From Azadirachta indica (lineage: Eukaryota > Streptophyta > Magnoliopsida > Sapindales > Meliaceae), in assembly GCA_022749755.1 (NCBI GenBank), contig CM040449.1, positions 8,255,657 to 8,319,656 of the forward strand: 64,000 bases of DNA, given 5' to 3'. Below the pieces are notes generated by a model. It saw only the letters and a program-made list of their open reading frames with translations. It did not search any database and was not told the origin of the DNA. Positions within the stretch are counted from its first letter, which is position 1, and each line of letters starts with the position of its first letter. Shown piece after piece: positions 1 to 11,776 of the stretch. A program made the position numbers and the translations under genes.

Positions 1-238
1 TTTTTAGCTTTCCTAGCTTATGGGAATTTGGTATTCCTTGTGATCTTAAATATTGTGGCTATTGCTTAAATTATTCTGTTTACATCCTTACTAGGTTGTT
101 CTTTACTTCAGATAGCTTTATTTTTTGAGTTTCCACAATATCCTTTCCCCTTTTCTTTTTTAAAAGTTAAAATGGTTTTAAATTGTCCATTTTAACTTGT
201 TTGGTTGCTTACTTGTATTATTGGAAAATTAAAAGCAG
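1..238 (+). other. Intron of FAB1-like gene (3' part)
   Basis: Non-coding, T-rich sequence that ends in a good acceptor (AAAAGCAG at 231-238) directly before an in-frame lipid-kinase exon. I read it as the 3' part of an intron that enters from the left. No other feature is seen in it. Confidence 0.75.
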
Positions 239-2542
239 GTTGACATTCAGAACATAGTTGCTAAGAATGCTATTCCAGAGGAAGGTTTTCATCGACTTCT
301 CAGCTTGAACCGACTGCGGTGGGAGCTTCTGCTTCAATCATGCATTTGGGATAGACGTCTGCATTCACTGCTCTTGCCTGATCCTACTGTGGTCATGACT
401 CGTGCTGCTGAGAAAGTGGTGCCAGAGCCATTGAATTTGAATATGGATGACACTACTGCTGGAGGAAATGAGGGGATGGAAAATGATTCTGTTGATGGTG
501 TTAAAGTTTCCAACAATTGTGACAATTTGAAAGTTATGTCCGATACATCTGATGAAGCAAACGATTTTGTGGTTAAAGAAATTCCAGTTGATGGTCCTGA
601 TCAAGATACTGAAGAGAGGGAGGATATTCATAGCACATCTACTGTGACAGAGGATGTTAAGACACTGGTTGGTGGTTTAAGCGCAAATAGATCATCCAAC
701 AAAGACTTCACTGCAAGAACTAATGTTTCTGATAATCATTCAGGTGATGATAATTTCCAGGCAGAGAAGTTCCCTCTGGTTGAAAATTTTCAAGTGAATG
801 GAACCTTTCCCAATTCAGCAAATCTTGCAAAGAGTGATTCTTTTGTCGATTCCAATGTATCTAAAATTGGAACATCCCTGCATTCATTATTATCCGACTT
901 GGAAAAATTAAATGGATGGTTCTGGATGCCATTTTCAGAACTCCGACAAATATACATGAAAGATTTGCAGAGAGGTTACATGCCAAAATTTGAATGTGTC
1001 AGTAGCTATACTCCTGAAAACTTGCCAGCTGTCTGTCAACTAATCAGTGAGGAAAGTGGACGCCTGCACATCCCTTGGGGAACTGATAATTATATGGTTT
1101 CAGATTATGAAGGTGAACTCTCGAGCATAATTGCTTGTGCCGTGACCCTTTTGAAAGATCTACCTGTGTCAACATTGGTGCTCAATCAAGAGAGTGGGAA
1201 AGAGGGTGAAATGCCTGCTAAAACAATTGAAAGTTTACATAGCTTGACTAGAATTCCCACCATAACATCTCCAAATTGGTCTATCAATGGTTCTTCAGAT
1301 TCAGATTCCATCCACTCTGCACTAAGCTCCTCGTCAGAAGAGTCACGCTTCTCCAGTTTTGATGGATTGAATTTATTGGAATCTCTGATTCCTCCAGAGG
1401 TCTTGAGTCCAGAGGTTTCGATTGGCGTTACAAAATCACTTGCAAAGGGTAAATACTCAGTTAAGTGTCTTTATGCGAACCAGTTCCGTGATCTGCGGAG
1501 TCGATGCTGTCCCTCTGAGCTCAACTATATTGATTCACTCAGCCGTTGTAGAAACTGGGATGCTAAAGGTGGGAAGAGCAAATCCTTCTTTGCCAAAACA
1601 CTTGATGACCGGTTCATCATAAAGGAGATTAAGAAGACAGAATTTGATTCATTTGACAAGTTTGCTTTGCACTACTTCAAGTACATGAATGAATCATACA
1701 ATTTAGGGAACCAAACTTGCCTTGCAAAAGTTCTTGGAATTTATCAGGTTAGTTAGATTGATTTTTTGTTCCCATTTGAGAATTCTTCTTGGTTCTTTCT
1801 AGTAAACATTTGGTATCTTTGCAGGTAACTGTAAGACAGACAAAAAGTGGGAAAGAGATGAGACACGATCTAATGGTGATGGAGAATCTTACATTTGGAC
1901 GAAACATTATTCGGCAGTATGATCTTAAGGGGGCTCTACATGCTCGATTTAATTCCGCTGTTGATGGATCTGGAAATGTTCTTTTGGATCAGAACTTTGT
2001 CAATGACATGAATTCCTCTCCGTTATATGTCAGTAATAACTCAAAGCGTCACTTGCAACGAGCTGTTTGGAATGACACAACTTTCCTCAATGTTAGTAAT
2101 TTCGAAAATGCATACTGTATTTGCTTGATTATTTTCTGAGAATGGCGTCATAACTTAATCTGATCGCTCACTGATTTGTTTTTTTCATTTGCAGTCCATT
2201 GATGTGATGGATTATTCGTTACTTGTGGGTGTGGACAGTCAGCATCGGGAGCTTGTTTGTGGGATAATTGATTATCTCAGGCAGTACACCTGGGACAAGC
2301 ACTTGGAGACATGGGTTAAGTCTTCTCTTGTTCCTAAGAATGTGTTGCCAACTGTTATTTCTCCTAAAGAGTATAAGAAGAGATTCAGGAAGTTCATGTC
2401 CACACACTTTTTGAGTGTACCAGACCATTGGTGCTCACCAGAATCCCGTGACCCATGTGAACTTTGTGGTATCAAAGATGACGATGATTCTTCCTGGTCT
2501 AAGGCTGAGAAGGAAAGGAGCCAAAATGGGATTCCTGTCTAG
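239..2542 (+). CDS. FAB1: FAB1/PIKfyve-type 1-phosphatidylinositol-3-phosphate 5-kinase, C-terminal part (partial)
   Basis: This family phosphorylates PtdIns3P to PtdIns(3,5)P2 on endosome and vacuole membranes and controls vacuole shape and endomembrane traffic. Three exons are visible: 239-1747, 1825-2091 and 2195-2542, all phase 0 with GT-AG introns. They give 707 residues of a protein usually 1,600-1,800 long, so any FYVE domain and the chaperonin-like domain lie left of the window. The first exon carries the family's LNRLRWELLL...WDRR segment and a long low-complexity linker. The kinase core follows, with CCPSELNYIDSLSRC, FFAKTLDDRFIIKEIKK (ATP-site Lys), YDLKGALHAR and MDYSLLVG, the PIPK signature. 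The stop at 2540-2542 lies after a typical C-terminal tail (WCSPESRDPCELCG). I cannot decide between FAB1A/B and FAB1C/D classes without the N-terminus. No break is seen in the visible part. Confidence 0.95.
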
Positions 2543-3171
2543 GTCATTTTTACCTGCTTTCACAATTTTCATCATTATTATCACTACTATTGCTTCCTTT
2601 TTGCAGCCAGTTAGTAAATACTGTAAATAGGCTATCGGCAGAATTTATATACCCTACCCAGTAGGTTCTGCGATTTTTAGCAAATTTCTGGGGATATTGC
2701 TATTTCCATAGATCTGCCTTGTCCATCTGAGTCTATGTATTTCTTGTAAAGTCCATTTGAGGAAGTGTAGAGTCATCCGTGCATAAAGACTCTGATTACT
2801 TGGAAATGGAATCAATGAAAAGTTGCAGCAATTTTCTTGCATAACCATGAACTTGTGCTTGCTTTCTTGTTCCATTGATTGCCTGAAATTTTCTCATACC
2901 GTTGTACACTTATTGTCAACTTTCAATTTGAAACAGTAATCTTATGTGTATGCATCAATGGTGGGAATAATAAAAAGCTGACAAGGAATTTTTTTTCTTT
3001 TTATTAAAACAATATGCTTTTCTCAAACCAAAAGCAAACCCCAGAAGACAGAGGAACAGAATTACTTATCCCCCACACTTAAACAAAGAATCCCTACCAA
3101 TTACCGTCTCAGTCTCTAAGACTATTTATAAATTTTCTGTTCAAATCAAGATTTAATCAATCTCTGTCCAG
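2543..3171 (+). other. Intergenic: FAB1 3' UTR and DMP promoter/leader
   Basis: The first part (to about 2980) looks like 3' UTR, with an AATAATAAAAAG-type A-rich signal near 2968. The rest is the upstream region of the DMP gene. No further gene is seen. Confidence 0.5.
3124..3132 (+). promoter_or_regulatory. TATA-like box of the DMP gene
   Basis: TATTTATAA lies 40-48 nt before the chosen ATG at 3172. The spacing implies a very short leader, so this is suggestive only. Confidence 0.4.
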
Positions 3172-3789
3172 ATGTCTGGCAGCCGTGAAGACGACAGTGA
3201 CTACTACTACCTGTATGATGATGATGATCCTGATGAATCTCAATATATGTATTTCATCAATGCAATTCTAAGTGGAACTGCTCGTCTCAACGTTCTCTTA
3301 CCAACAGCTACTATCCTTGCCTTCACCATACTTGCTCCTCTGCTAACCAATGATGGCAAATGCACCACTCCAAGCCGCTGGTTGATGGGTTGTTTTCTGG
3401 TCTTCCTGGCCACCTCTTGTGTATTCTTTACATTCACCGACAGCTTTCGAACAGCCAATGGAAGGCTGTACTATGGGGTGGCAACATTCAGAGGGATATG
3501 GACTTTCAATGGAGGCAGGAAGAAACCATGTGTACCGTCTGATTATAGACTGAGATGGACTGATCTCTTCCATGCTTCACTTTCCTTGATTGCATTTCTT
3601 ACTTTTGCTGGGTCTCACAGCGATGTTGTGGCATGTTATTATCCAGAGATGCCCAGGAAGCTCATTAACACTGTTCCTCTTCTTGTTGGGTTTGTGATCA
3701 GTTTTCTGTTTGTGGTGTTTCCTTCCAAAAGAAGGGGCATTGGTTACCCTTTCTTGCTGCAAAGGGATGCTTTGTACAGTAGACGTTAA
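3172..3789 (+). CDS. DMP family (DUF679) membrane protein
   Basis: A single-exon 205-residue protein of the plant DUF679 membrane protein family. Members sit in endomembranes or plasma membrane and are linked to senescence, programmed cell death and, in the DMP8/9 branch, gamete fusion. It has an acidic N-terminus (EDDSDYYYLYDDDDPDE, residues 6-22). Four hydrophobic segments follow at about 39-58, 70-88, 131-149 and 164-184. Family motifs are LNVLLPTATILAF, CFFxTFTDSF-like VFFTFTDSFRTANGRLYYG (84-102), YRLRWTDLFHA and VFPSKRRGIGYP near the end. The length matches the family (about 180-240). The start at 3172 is the first ATG and precedes the usual variable N-terminus. The exact DMP number cannot be assigned. 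Confidence 0.93.
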   Translation: MSGSREDDSDYYYLYDDDDPDESQYMYFINAILSGTARLNVLLPTATILAFTILAPLLTNDGKCTTPSRWLMGCFLVFLATSCVFFTFTDSFRTANGRLYYGVATFRGIWTFNGGRKKPCVPSDYRLRWTDLFHASLSLIAFLTFAGSHSDVVACYYPEMPRKLINTVPLLVGFVISFLFVVFPSKRRGIGYPFLLQRDALYSRR

Positions 3790-4251
3790 CAGAAGTTTTG
3801 TTTCTTCACACAAATTCAGAAAGATGATACAATTCTCATACAGAATGTAAACATAAAATTCTGTAATGGGTACCATAATCTATACAAACTGAGTAAGAAT
3901 TTCAATTATAGTCAATTTTCTAAAGAGTAAATTTGGGATGATATCCTGTAAAAGCATGGGAAAATCTGACAAAACATCGACTATGATCAACTGTTCAATT
4001 TTTAATTGTCTTCCAAGAGATCTCAAGGCACATCAACTTGCATAATTCACAACGGTTTGATTTCACGAGTAGAAAACCAGAAGCAAAAAGGAGCATCAAC
4101 AAAAAAATAACTTAAATAGCACAATAAAATAATAATACACTTGATTGGCAAAAAAGAAAATTTTAAATTGTTCGATGGCAATTCATCAGTAAACATGTGA
4201 ATCATTCATGGTGTAGAAAACCTCCATATTGCAATTACTAGGAGAGTATAT
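3790..4251. other. Convergent intergenic region (3' UTRs of DMP and GT47 genes)
   Basis: AT-rich stretch between two genes that end toward each other. It should hold both 3' UTRs and polyadenylation signals (AATAAAATAATAATA near 4120). No gene is seen. Confidence 0.5.
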
Positions 4252-6286
4252 TTAGGTACAATGGCAACGTAAAGGAATAGATACACCTGGTGGTCTTCTC
4301 TTTGTTCGAACTATGGCATCCTTGATTATGGGCAACTTTTGGTGAACCTTTTTCCATATATGATTGACTGCACCATCTGGAGGAATTGGTCCAATACCAC
4401 CTGGACGTTTGTTTTCGTACTCAAAAATTGGCTGAATCTCAGCCATTTTGTGCCGAAACTTATCTCTCTGTTCTTTGGAAAAGTTTCTAAGATGGCCCAG
4501 AAGCCAATTTGGTGTCAATACATCTCTAACTGCGACAAAAACAGAGAATTCAGAATAATCAACCATGCCTTCAAATGGAAGCTCAATGTTGTCGCTGACA
4601 ATGACAGGTATACAAAGACTTTGGACAGCATCAAAAAGTCGGCATGAAGTGGGAGTGTCCCCAGCTGGGTGCAAACAGAATTCAGACGATCTCATCCCTC
4701 TGATTGATTGCTCCCTCCCAGTGGCATTCGGGAAGCCTTCTTCCATAACAACTCCTGGCTCATTAACCAACAAGTCCCACAATTTTTCTCGAACTACACC
4801 TCCCTATGAACACAAGGCACAGCATAAGATGCTTGACACGTTAACATTAGCTTTCAAACGTAGAAGAGTAATGTTTTTCCAATTGTTGACAGAAGAAAAA
4901 ATAAAAGAAAACAGTGACAGAGTGAGAGAGGAACTTGATAAAGATTATGAATGAATTAGAGGAGACTGACTAACCCGGTGCCTATGTTTAGCCCCTTTGA
5001 AGTAAAGAAGGTTGTGGCGTTTCTGATTTTGTGATAAGTACAATCTAGGAAGCAAATGTGTGTATGGGACTATGACATCTTTAAGAAGTGAAACTTGGTT
5101 GTGTGATATAATCTCTGATGAACTGCTGTTAGATGACTTCGAATCAAGTCTGTACCAACCACCAAAATCAACCACAAGCAGAATAGCGGGGGCTATTTCA
5201 GATCTGACATGCCACATTGCAACTGGGTCTGCCAAACAACGCTTCAATTATAAGCTGCACAATACCAATGTAGCACCTTGTTCACCACACTATCACCAAT
5301 TACCATAATCATAACATTAAATTTTATTAAACTCTCTTGAAATATAAAGCTACAATACAGACAAAAATCAGCATTTGTCTCCCCTAAAATATTGCAAATT
5401 ACCATGAATTTGCCTTCAAATCATGAGCAAATTTCTTAAAACCTGACAGAAACTTCTCCTACTAGATGTAAACATTCAGTTTTGACCGACAAAAGCTAAA
5501 CAAATGCCTGCATTGTAGTCTTCTTCAAGAGTTGGTTCCAAAATTCATCAAATTAACACAAAATTCGATTAGTAACCTCACAAAATTTCATCAGTTTATC
5601 AGCAACATCGATCACAGTTACAGATAGAACTAATATTATTGTTAATTCAACATACCAGTGAGCACAAAGACGTGATCTCTACCACCAGACCTTTTCCAAG
5701 CCTGCGAGTTTGTGACAAATTCAATAACATCCTTTTGCCTCTGATAATCTTCGTTCCTTTGTCCTTTCTTTCTAAACGTGTTCTTCCCTTTGGCCAACTC
5801 CATCTCTGCACTTAGCGTTGCGAAAAACGGCACAAAGACGACATCAGCTTCTTCGGCATTAAAAACCCTTTTAGCAAACGAATTACCCCGCATAATTTCA
5901 GGGGTTTCCAAGTCTCCCAGGATCCAGTACTCGGCGCTGTACTGCTTGATCAACGGATTCCGAGGGTAAGGAGGGTATTTTAGGGAAGAATGGTGGATCT
6001 GGTGATCTGGGTCGGATGGAAGGCGAGAGTCGGGTGAAGTGGAGGCCCAGTATTGGTTGATGAGGTCATAGTTGTAGGATCTGGGGAGGTCCACGACGTA
6101 GACTTTGATGGAGTTAGGGTTTATAGTATGGAGAAATTGGTTATAAGAAGGTGGCTTACTGGTGATGAAGAACAAAGAGAATGAGATGATAGATAGGAGA
6201 GTAAGGGATATAAATACACATGGGATTGTGAATGAGAATGAAGTAGTGTTGTACTTTGAGGTTTTCAATGGCATTGTCGTCTTCAA
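4252..6286 (-). CDS. GT47 exostosin-family glycosyltransferase (ARAD-like, type II Golgi protein)
   Basis: Three exons on the minus strand: 6286-5656 (phase 1 end), 5228-4975 and 4803-4252. They join into 478 residues with canonical GT-AG sites. The exon 1/2 junction restores FVLTDPVAMWHVR, the expected family text. A short cytosolic tail is followed by a signal anchor at about residues 17-41 (IPCVFISLTLLSIISFSLFF), then a lumenal exostosin domain starting KVYVVDLPRSYNYDL. The strongest block is FCLHPAGDTPTSCRLFDA (337-354) followed by PVIVSDNIELPFE. GT47 enzymes of this clade act in the Golgi on cell-wall polysaccharides; the ARAD branch is linked to pectic arabinan. Donor and acceptor here are inferred only from family. 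Full length; no break seen. An alternative downstream start at residue 5 is possible. Confidence 0.92.
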
Positions 6287-7027
6287 CCTTGGAAGCTCAG
6301 CTCCGTTCTGCTATGGTGTTCACTGCAACTGTAACTGATTTTGGGATTTGAAGCAAATATGTTTCGGAGACTGGTTTGGTTATTGCAGGAAGTTTAGTTT
6401 ATAACTGTAACTCAGTTCTTAGACAAATTGATTCACTGATGAAATGAAAATACATAGTTACAAACTTCTCACCTTGTTGGGTGAAACCAAGATAAAAAAA
6501 TAGAAGAATTACCATAATAACATTTTCATCCCTGAACATTGCTGACAACAAATCAGGACATAAATATTATATATATGATGAGTCTGACCATGTATTAATA
6601 TAACCTTAAATTTTAGGGGTTCTACCTTTTCATTTGAGGGCCGCCCTTCATTTCAAGGGCATGAATACCTACAAATCATTTATTTTTGAGAATACTATTC
6701 TTAGTATGTACCCACCATTCGCCTCTCCACATCCACTTTAATGCACACCATTTCAATCCCATACAAATCCTCAATTTCAAACATGGATTTAAAAACCAAG
6801 ATTGACGAGGGAAACAAAGCATAGAAAAAGCTAGTATGGACAATGGCTTTCACATCGAAATTTTCTCAAATGGTTACAAATGCCCAAACTCTTCTGTAGG
6901 AAAAGTCAGTTCAGTTGCATCCAGTGGCAAAATCTAATAAAGGAAAGGAAAAAAAAAAAGAAGAAAAGCTCTACTGCTATCCCAAGAGACGAGAGCCACC
7001 AGCTCGTCTCAAATTTATTAACATAAA
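6287..7027 (-). other. Intergenic: GT47 promoter/leader and 3' UTR of the next gene
   Basis: The part next to 6287 is the GT47 leader and promoter. The part near 6960-7027 should be the 3' UTR of the small gene at 7028 and contains an 8-bp perfect stem (6986-6993 with 7003-7010). No coding potential was recognised between. Confidence 0.45.
6986..7010 (-). other. Short perfect hairpin in probable 3' UTR
   Basis: GAGACGAG (6986-6993) and CTCGTCTC (7003-7010) form an 8-bp stem with a 9-nt loop, 18 nt beyond the stop codon of the 99-residue gene. It may be an RNA structure in the 3' UTR; function unknown. Confidence 0.5.
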
Positions 7028-7327
7028 CTAACGCTCCATTACAACCTCATCAAAATTCCAGTCCCTCACAAGGTCCCTTCTGACGGCACGACTCCGAACT
7101 AACCGTGGGGCTCCTTCCATTTCAATGGCAGTTTGAAAGTTCGGTTGCGGGGTCACTTTGGATGTGGATGCTATTGCTTGTCTTGAAGTTGGAAGAGATG
7201 ACCTTCTGGTTAAGCAGTTTGCAATGGTTGAACATCTTCCCTCGTTATCTGAGCTTGAAACAGAGTAACTCCTGAATGAGTGTGATGGACTTTCTACGCT
7301 ATGACACACAAGACATGCTAGACTCAT
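7028..7327 (-). CDS. Unrecognised small plant protein (99 aa)
   Basis: One coding exon of 99 residues. I do not recognise a named family. It begins MSLACLVCHSVESPSHSFRS with a CxxC pair, continues through a Ser-rich stretch (SYSVSSSDNEGRCS) and ends in a basic/acidic tail (RSRAVRRDLVRDWNFDEVV). There is no signal peptide or membrane segment. A good acceptor (TTTTGCAG, exon from 7368) lies 41 nt before the ATG. A TATA box and donor far upstream (10.7-10.8 kb) suggest a leader exon and a 3.3 kb leader intron. The GC level and composition are higher than the surrounding DNA, which supports a real gene. It could be a MAPK-substrate-like or other disordered regulatory protein, but nothing proves that. 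Confidence 0.75.
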   Translation of the reverse strand: MSLACLVCHSVESPSHSFRSYSVSSSDNEGRCSTIANCLTRRSSLPTSRQAIASTSKVTPQPNFQTAIEMEGAPRLVRSRAVRRDLVRDWNFDEVVMER

Positions 7328-7368
7328 ATCTAGTCTCTGAGAAGTCTCAAATAGCAGACATCTTTCTG

Positions 7369-10300
7369 CTGCAAAATAAATGTCGAAAGATCAAACAGAA
7401 GAAAATATTGGTATTTGAGAATTAGAAAGATAACATATGCATCTAGTACCATGTACAAGAGCACAAAAATGACTTGAGATCAAACTGATGTTCACATTTT
7501 TCTGTAACAGCCCTAATGGACAATGCAGACTAATTTCTGAATAACCAAATTTACAACAGAGGAGCACGAAATGTCTAACTGTTTGCTCAGCCCTTGATAT
7601 TTCAACTATTGCTGCTTCCAAGTCTCTACTTGGGGCAAATTTACTAGTTTTCTTCCATATCTAGCTTTTCTATAAGAAAACTCGCATATTTGCCCCAAGT
7701 AGTGACTTGGAAGTCTGCATTTCACCATGCAAATATAAATATCAGTTTGAGGCTCAGACAAGCAATGACATTACAGATTCCAAAAGCAAAAGGTAAAATT
7801 ATACATATTAAATGTGCATGTATACCCAAAGTGAGTATACAAATGATATCTTGCTCGAATATGAAGCGCACAAATAAATGCTCTCAAGTCTCACCATAGT
7901 GATTAGCCAATGATGAACGAGGAACATATCAAGTTGATAACAAGATTGCTTGCCAGCATTATCTGATTCTTCTCACTATTTTTCTTCAGTTATTTTCTTA
8001 CCAGCATTTTCCTTCAAAAGCTGAACCACAAATAGGTCTAAGCACATTGCAGAGTAAACTTAGACAATAAGAATTTACTCAGAAAGTTGCAAATACTAAG
8101 CTTGTCTCTATATAATACCTTAGAAGTTCAAATGTAAGAGAAATGGGAAGAGCACCCCAAACTGGTACGTGGACATACTCTAGTACACCATGAAAGGAAA
8201 AAGTCTTATAAGATTACCGGTAAATAATTATGTAGACATCTCAAGGTGCCCAACACAGCAGCAAGGGCAATATATACAGGATTCTCGTTACATATAATTG
8301 CGAAAGGAAATAAAGTCAACTTAGGTTCATACAAAATTATCTATATACAATTTTCAGAAATTTTTTGAGTTTCAGAAATGACGGGAAAAGATACTATGGT
8401 TTGCCGGTGAGCCAAACAGCTATCATCGCACCTGTCACAGGGGACTTTTTGATGATGTGGCAACCCTGCGCTTGCGCACCACAAGATTTAAGGTCCTAAC
8501 AGCACCTAAGATGATTCTTGCTTAAAGATCACCCCATCCCAGTGGTTAGCAGTTTGTGAAGAGACCAAATTTTAGCACCGTACACCACTACACCAAATGA
8601 GATTGATAAGTTTTTACCATTCAGGATGCTGAATGCTGGGTTAAAAAGAGACTTCAACATTTATTTAAGCATGGGAACTGCCTATTTTTTGGTTATAATA
8701 AAAGAACCTTTATCAAATGGGACATTTCTTTGATATTCTAGACAAACCTGAATACATGATCAACAATAAGGATTATTACCAATAATACTTCTCACTTTTT
8801 GATATTAACACAATCAACCTTAGGAAGGATTATTACTAATATTTCTCTCATCTTTCATGCCAGCCACTAATTTGATTATTTCTTTTGTTTCTGGCACGAA
8901 TAAAACCAAGTTCCTGCCCCATGTGCCCAGCATAACTGCCCTTTATCCATTTCCCATGTACAAGGTCAGTAAATACATTTAAATCTCTATAATGTCCTAG
9001 GGACAAAAAAATAGCAAGATCTGTAAAATCATCAACTTCAATATGATCGCTGAAATTTGAACACCTTATTCTCAAAGGCTTCAACATACAAACACAGATA
9101 AACTGCCAACCTCAATTATTCTTGTCTCCAGAATATTACTCTGCATCTCCTAAATTACAATTTCTCTTCATCTTATGAATTACTGCATTTTTTTGTTTAT
9201 CACTCTTATCTTCAATCCATTTTTGCTTCATATTGTATCAAACATCATTGACTGAATGCTAAACCGTTCATAAATATGCATCCTCATTTGCAAAAGAAAA
9301 GAAAAGCCTTAATCTCATTCAAGGGATATAGCAATAATCATCTAGACATGAAAATATCATACCACCATGTTACCAAATAAATAGATAAGCTTTAAATTGG
9401 TCTTTTGTTTAGAAAGGGCAAGCATTATTAGATCCTCAACTTTTACTATGCTGGTTTCAAACAGCAAAACAATAGTAATTTTTTAGCAAGTTTTTGATAT
9501 CATAATAACAATGTCATCCTTGCAGAAAAGTTAACCTAGTAGCTTCAATTATGACTACCTTCTGCAGCCATGGTAAAAAACAATGAATCTCAAAAATCAT
9601 TATCAGACTAGCACAGCTGTTGAGGTTTAGTGGGACATAATTAAGGATGACTGCAGCTTAAATATTCCCCAAATTCAGTTTTTCTTCTTCCACCCCCCAC
9701 CCTCAAAACCCTTAAGATCAGATACTTTTGTCATTCTAACCAAAAATAGTCCAGCCTAGTATTTGATATACATCAGAAATATCATAACTTAAGGGATTGT
9801 CTTATTTATTCAAACCTTGCCACAACTCATAATCCTACATCTCCGCTTTTACCACTTTGCAGTGCATAATATGTTGGACGGAAGACTAAGCCTCTGCAAA
9901 CATGGATGCTACTTATTTGCAGGATGCATGCATTGCTTAAATATTTGCATATAACCTGAAGCAAGAACATATCTCAATGCTACAGCTTACCAAGATTATT
10001 GTTATTATTATCTTTCTATAGACTACACACCCCACCCCAACACTCCCCATGCACATACAAAAGTAAAAAATAGTCCTCCTTCGATGTCGGGTGATTCCAT
10101 TGTCATTGATTGAATAATTCCTGGGATATCAGCCTTAAAAAAAACTGTTTTCCCCATGGTAAGTAACAATTTATCATAACAGCAAACTTGGTAGCACTCT
10201 TTTACTCCTGACATTGATTAGAAGGAATTTAAGAAATTGTTAATGGTGAATTTTTACATTAAACAACAAAGCAGCAGCTTACAATAATGATACATTCAGG

Positions 10301-10672
10301 CGCTCAAATACCAGCCAACAGCGTTAGAGATATTACAGCAATTTTCTGCCCAACTAAAAATTTTCTCATAATCTGATCTAACATTCACTCATTGAAACCA
10401 ATATAATATTTCCAAAAAAAAAAATGACAGAATTCTCATAGTTATTCTATAACACCATTATTAACACATGCCATTTCTACACAAAACCAGAAAAACCAGA
10501 GCCCTAATGCTATTATACCATCAAAACAAGAAACCCATCTCTCCAAACAGATTTTCAGACATAAATTCGAATTATTTAACATGAAATGAACAGCCATACC
10601 ACAAAAATATTAACCTACATGCAAACACAAAATGATATGAAAAAGGAAGGAGCTGAGATCTGATAAACCAAC
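7369..10672 (-). other. Probable long 5'-leader intron of the 99-aa gene
   Basis: On the minus strand an AAG|GTTGGT donor at 10672 and a TTTTGCAG acceptor at 7370-7369 frame 3,304 nt with no recognisable gene. Moderate base composition without transposon ends fits an intron. It holds a strong 39-bp hairpin (7616-7712) and a short direct repeat (8767-8793 and 8825-8850). The splice assignment is an inference and needs transcript evidence. Confidence 0.35.
7616..7712. ncRNA. Candidate pre-miRNA-like hairpin (or tiny MITE)
   Basis: Arms 7616-7654 and 7674-7712 are 39 nt each and pair at 35 of 39 positions, around a 19-nt loop (7655-7673). The outer 25 bp hold a single mismatch. Left arm text includes TACTTGGGGCAAAT, right arm ATTTGCCCCAAGTA. 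The size and pairing fit a plant microRNA precursor, but I match it to no known miRNA family, and a very small inverted-repeat transposon would look similar. The strand of transcription is unknown; if the leader-intron model holds, it would be intronic on the minus strand. Confidence 0.4.
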
Positions 10673-10790
10673 CTTAAACTCTGTCTTTGTGTCACTGTCT
10701 CTGTGATTTTATGTAATGCAATCAGAAGATTGAGGATAATATTGATGGGGTTAGTTTGGATTCCTGCAAAATTAAAACTTAAAGCGCAGA
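10673..10790 (-). other. Candidate non-coding first exon of the 99-aa gene
   Basis: On the minus strand a TATAAAG box (10817-10811) is followed at normal spacing by GC-richer sequence that ends at an AAG|GTTGGT donor (10672). This would be the leader exon joined to 7368. The start point is approximate. Confidence 0.3.
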
Positions 10791-10810
10791 AGGGATCTAC
10801 GCGAGTTTAA

Positions 10811-10817
10811 CTTTATA
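10811..10817 (-). promoter_or_regulatory. TATA box (minus strand)
   Basis: Reads TATAAAG on the minus strand. It precedes the candidate leader exon by about 25-30 nt. Confidence 0.35.
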
Positions 10818-10829
10818 ACTGTTCGTGTA

Positions 10830-11740
10830 TTTTTATGTGGGATCCGATTTTAATACCTTCCACTGAACGTGTTTCCTGCACGCGCTGATGTGCGCTTTTT
10901 TTGAGCTGGAGGGACCTTGGATCACTAGCAAGTAGCAACCAATTTACATTATCGAAATTTAGAAAACGAAATAAAAAATAATAAATTTATCATTATTAAA
11001 ATAAATTTTCAAAATAATAAAAAGATTATATTTTATCTTAATTTTAAGAATTAATTAAGGCATTACATAAACACGTATTGGTGAATAAAGCACGAATATT
11101 TTATCATACATGATTGACTTATCATGTACTATTAGTTTATTAATGATTTATAAAATTATGAAGTATTATCTTTTTAAAAAAAATCGATGACCATAATGCA
11201 ATATAAAATTTATATTGTAATTAATTTGTTATGTGACATAAAATTTATTAATTGTTGCTTTATTTTAATGCTAACATTTTAACTAGGAGTTCGTAGAAGT
11301 TTTGGTAGGTTTATTTATTTAGTATGGTTCAAAAATTTATACCTCTTTTACTCTTAATTTAATTAATAACTGTTACTTAATTACATATTAATGATAGTCC
11401 ATTCACAATACAAAAGTTGTATTTATATAACTTGAGAGGAATATATTGTTATATTTGTTAAATTTTTGTCACTTATCTTAATTTTTTATTACATTTAAGA
11501 AATTTAAGTTTTGAAGATCAATAAAATCAATAATTACTGCACATACTATTTTAATTTTTTAACTCCAATGGTATTTTCTAAAAAAAGGTTGTATATTATT
11601 TTAATATATATTTTTAATCTTAACGTGCTCTCAGCGGTTTAACATCAGCATTATGAATTCGTAACTAGTAATTAAAAAAGAATTATCATCTAAATTTTGA
11701 TTAAAAAAATTAATTTTTAAGTTCAAATTGTTAATTACGA
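10830..11740. other. AT-rich intergenic region
   Basis: No gene or clear repeat recognised. Very AT-rich between the promoter of the 99-aa gene and the upstream block of RING copy A. Confidence 0.5.
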
Positions 11741-11776
11741 GCCCGTAACAGAGTTCTTGTCCGAAAAGGAAAACAA

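Noticed and set aside
8848..9087. 79-residue minus-strand frame in the presumed leader intron
   Set aside because: No recognisable domain and no splice or promoter context.
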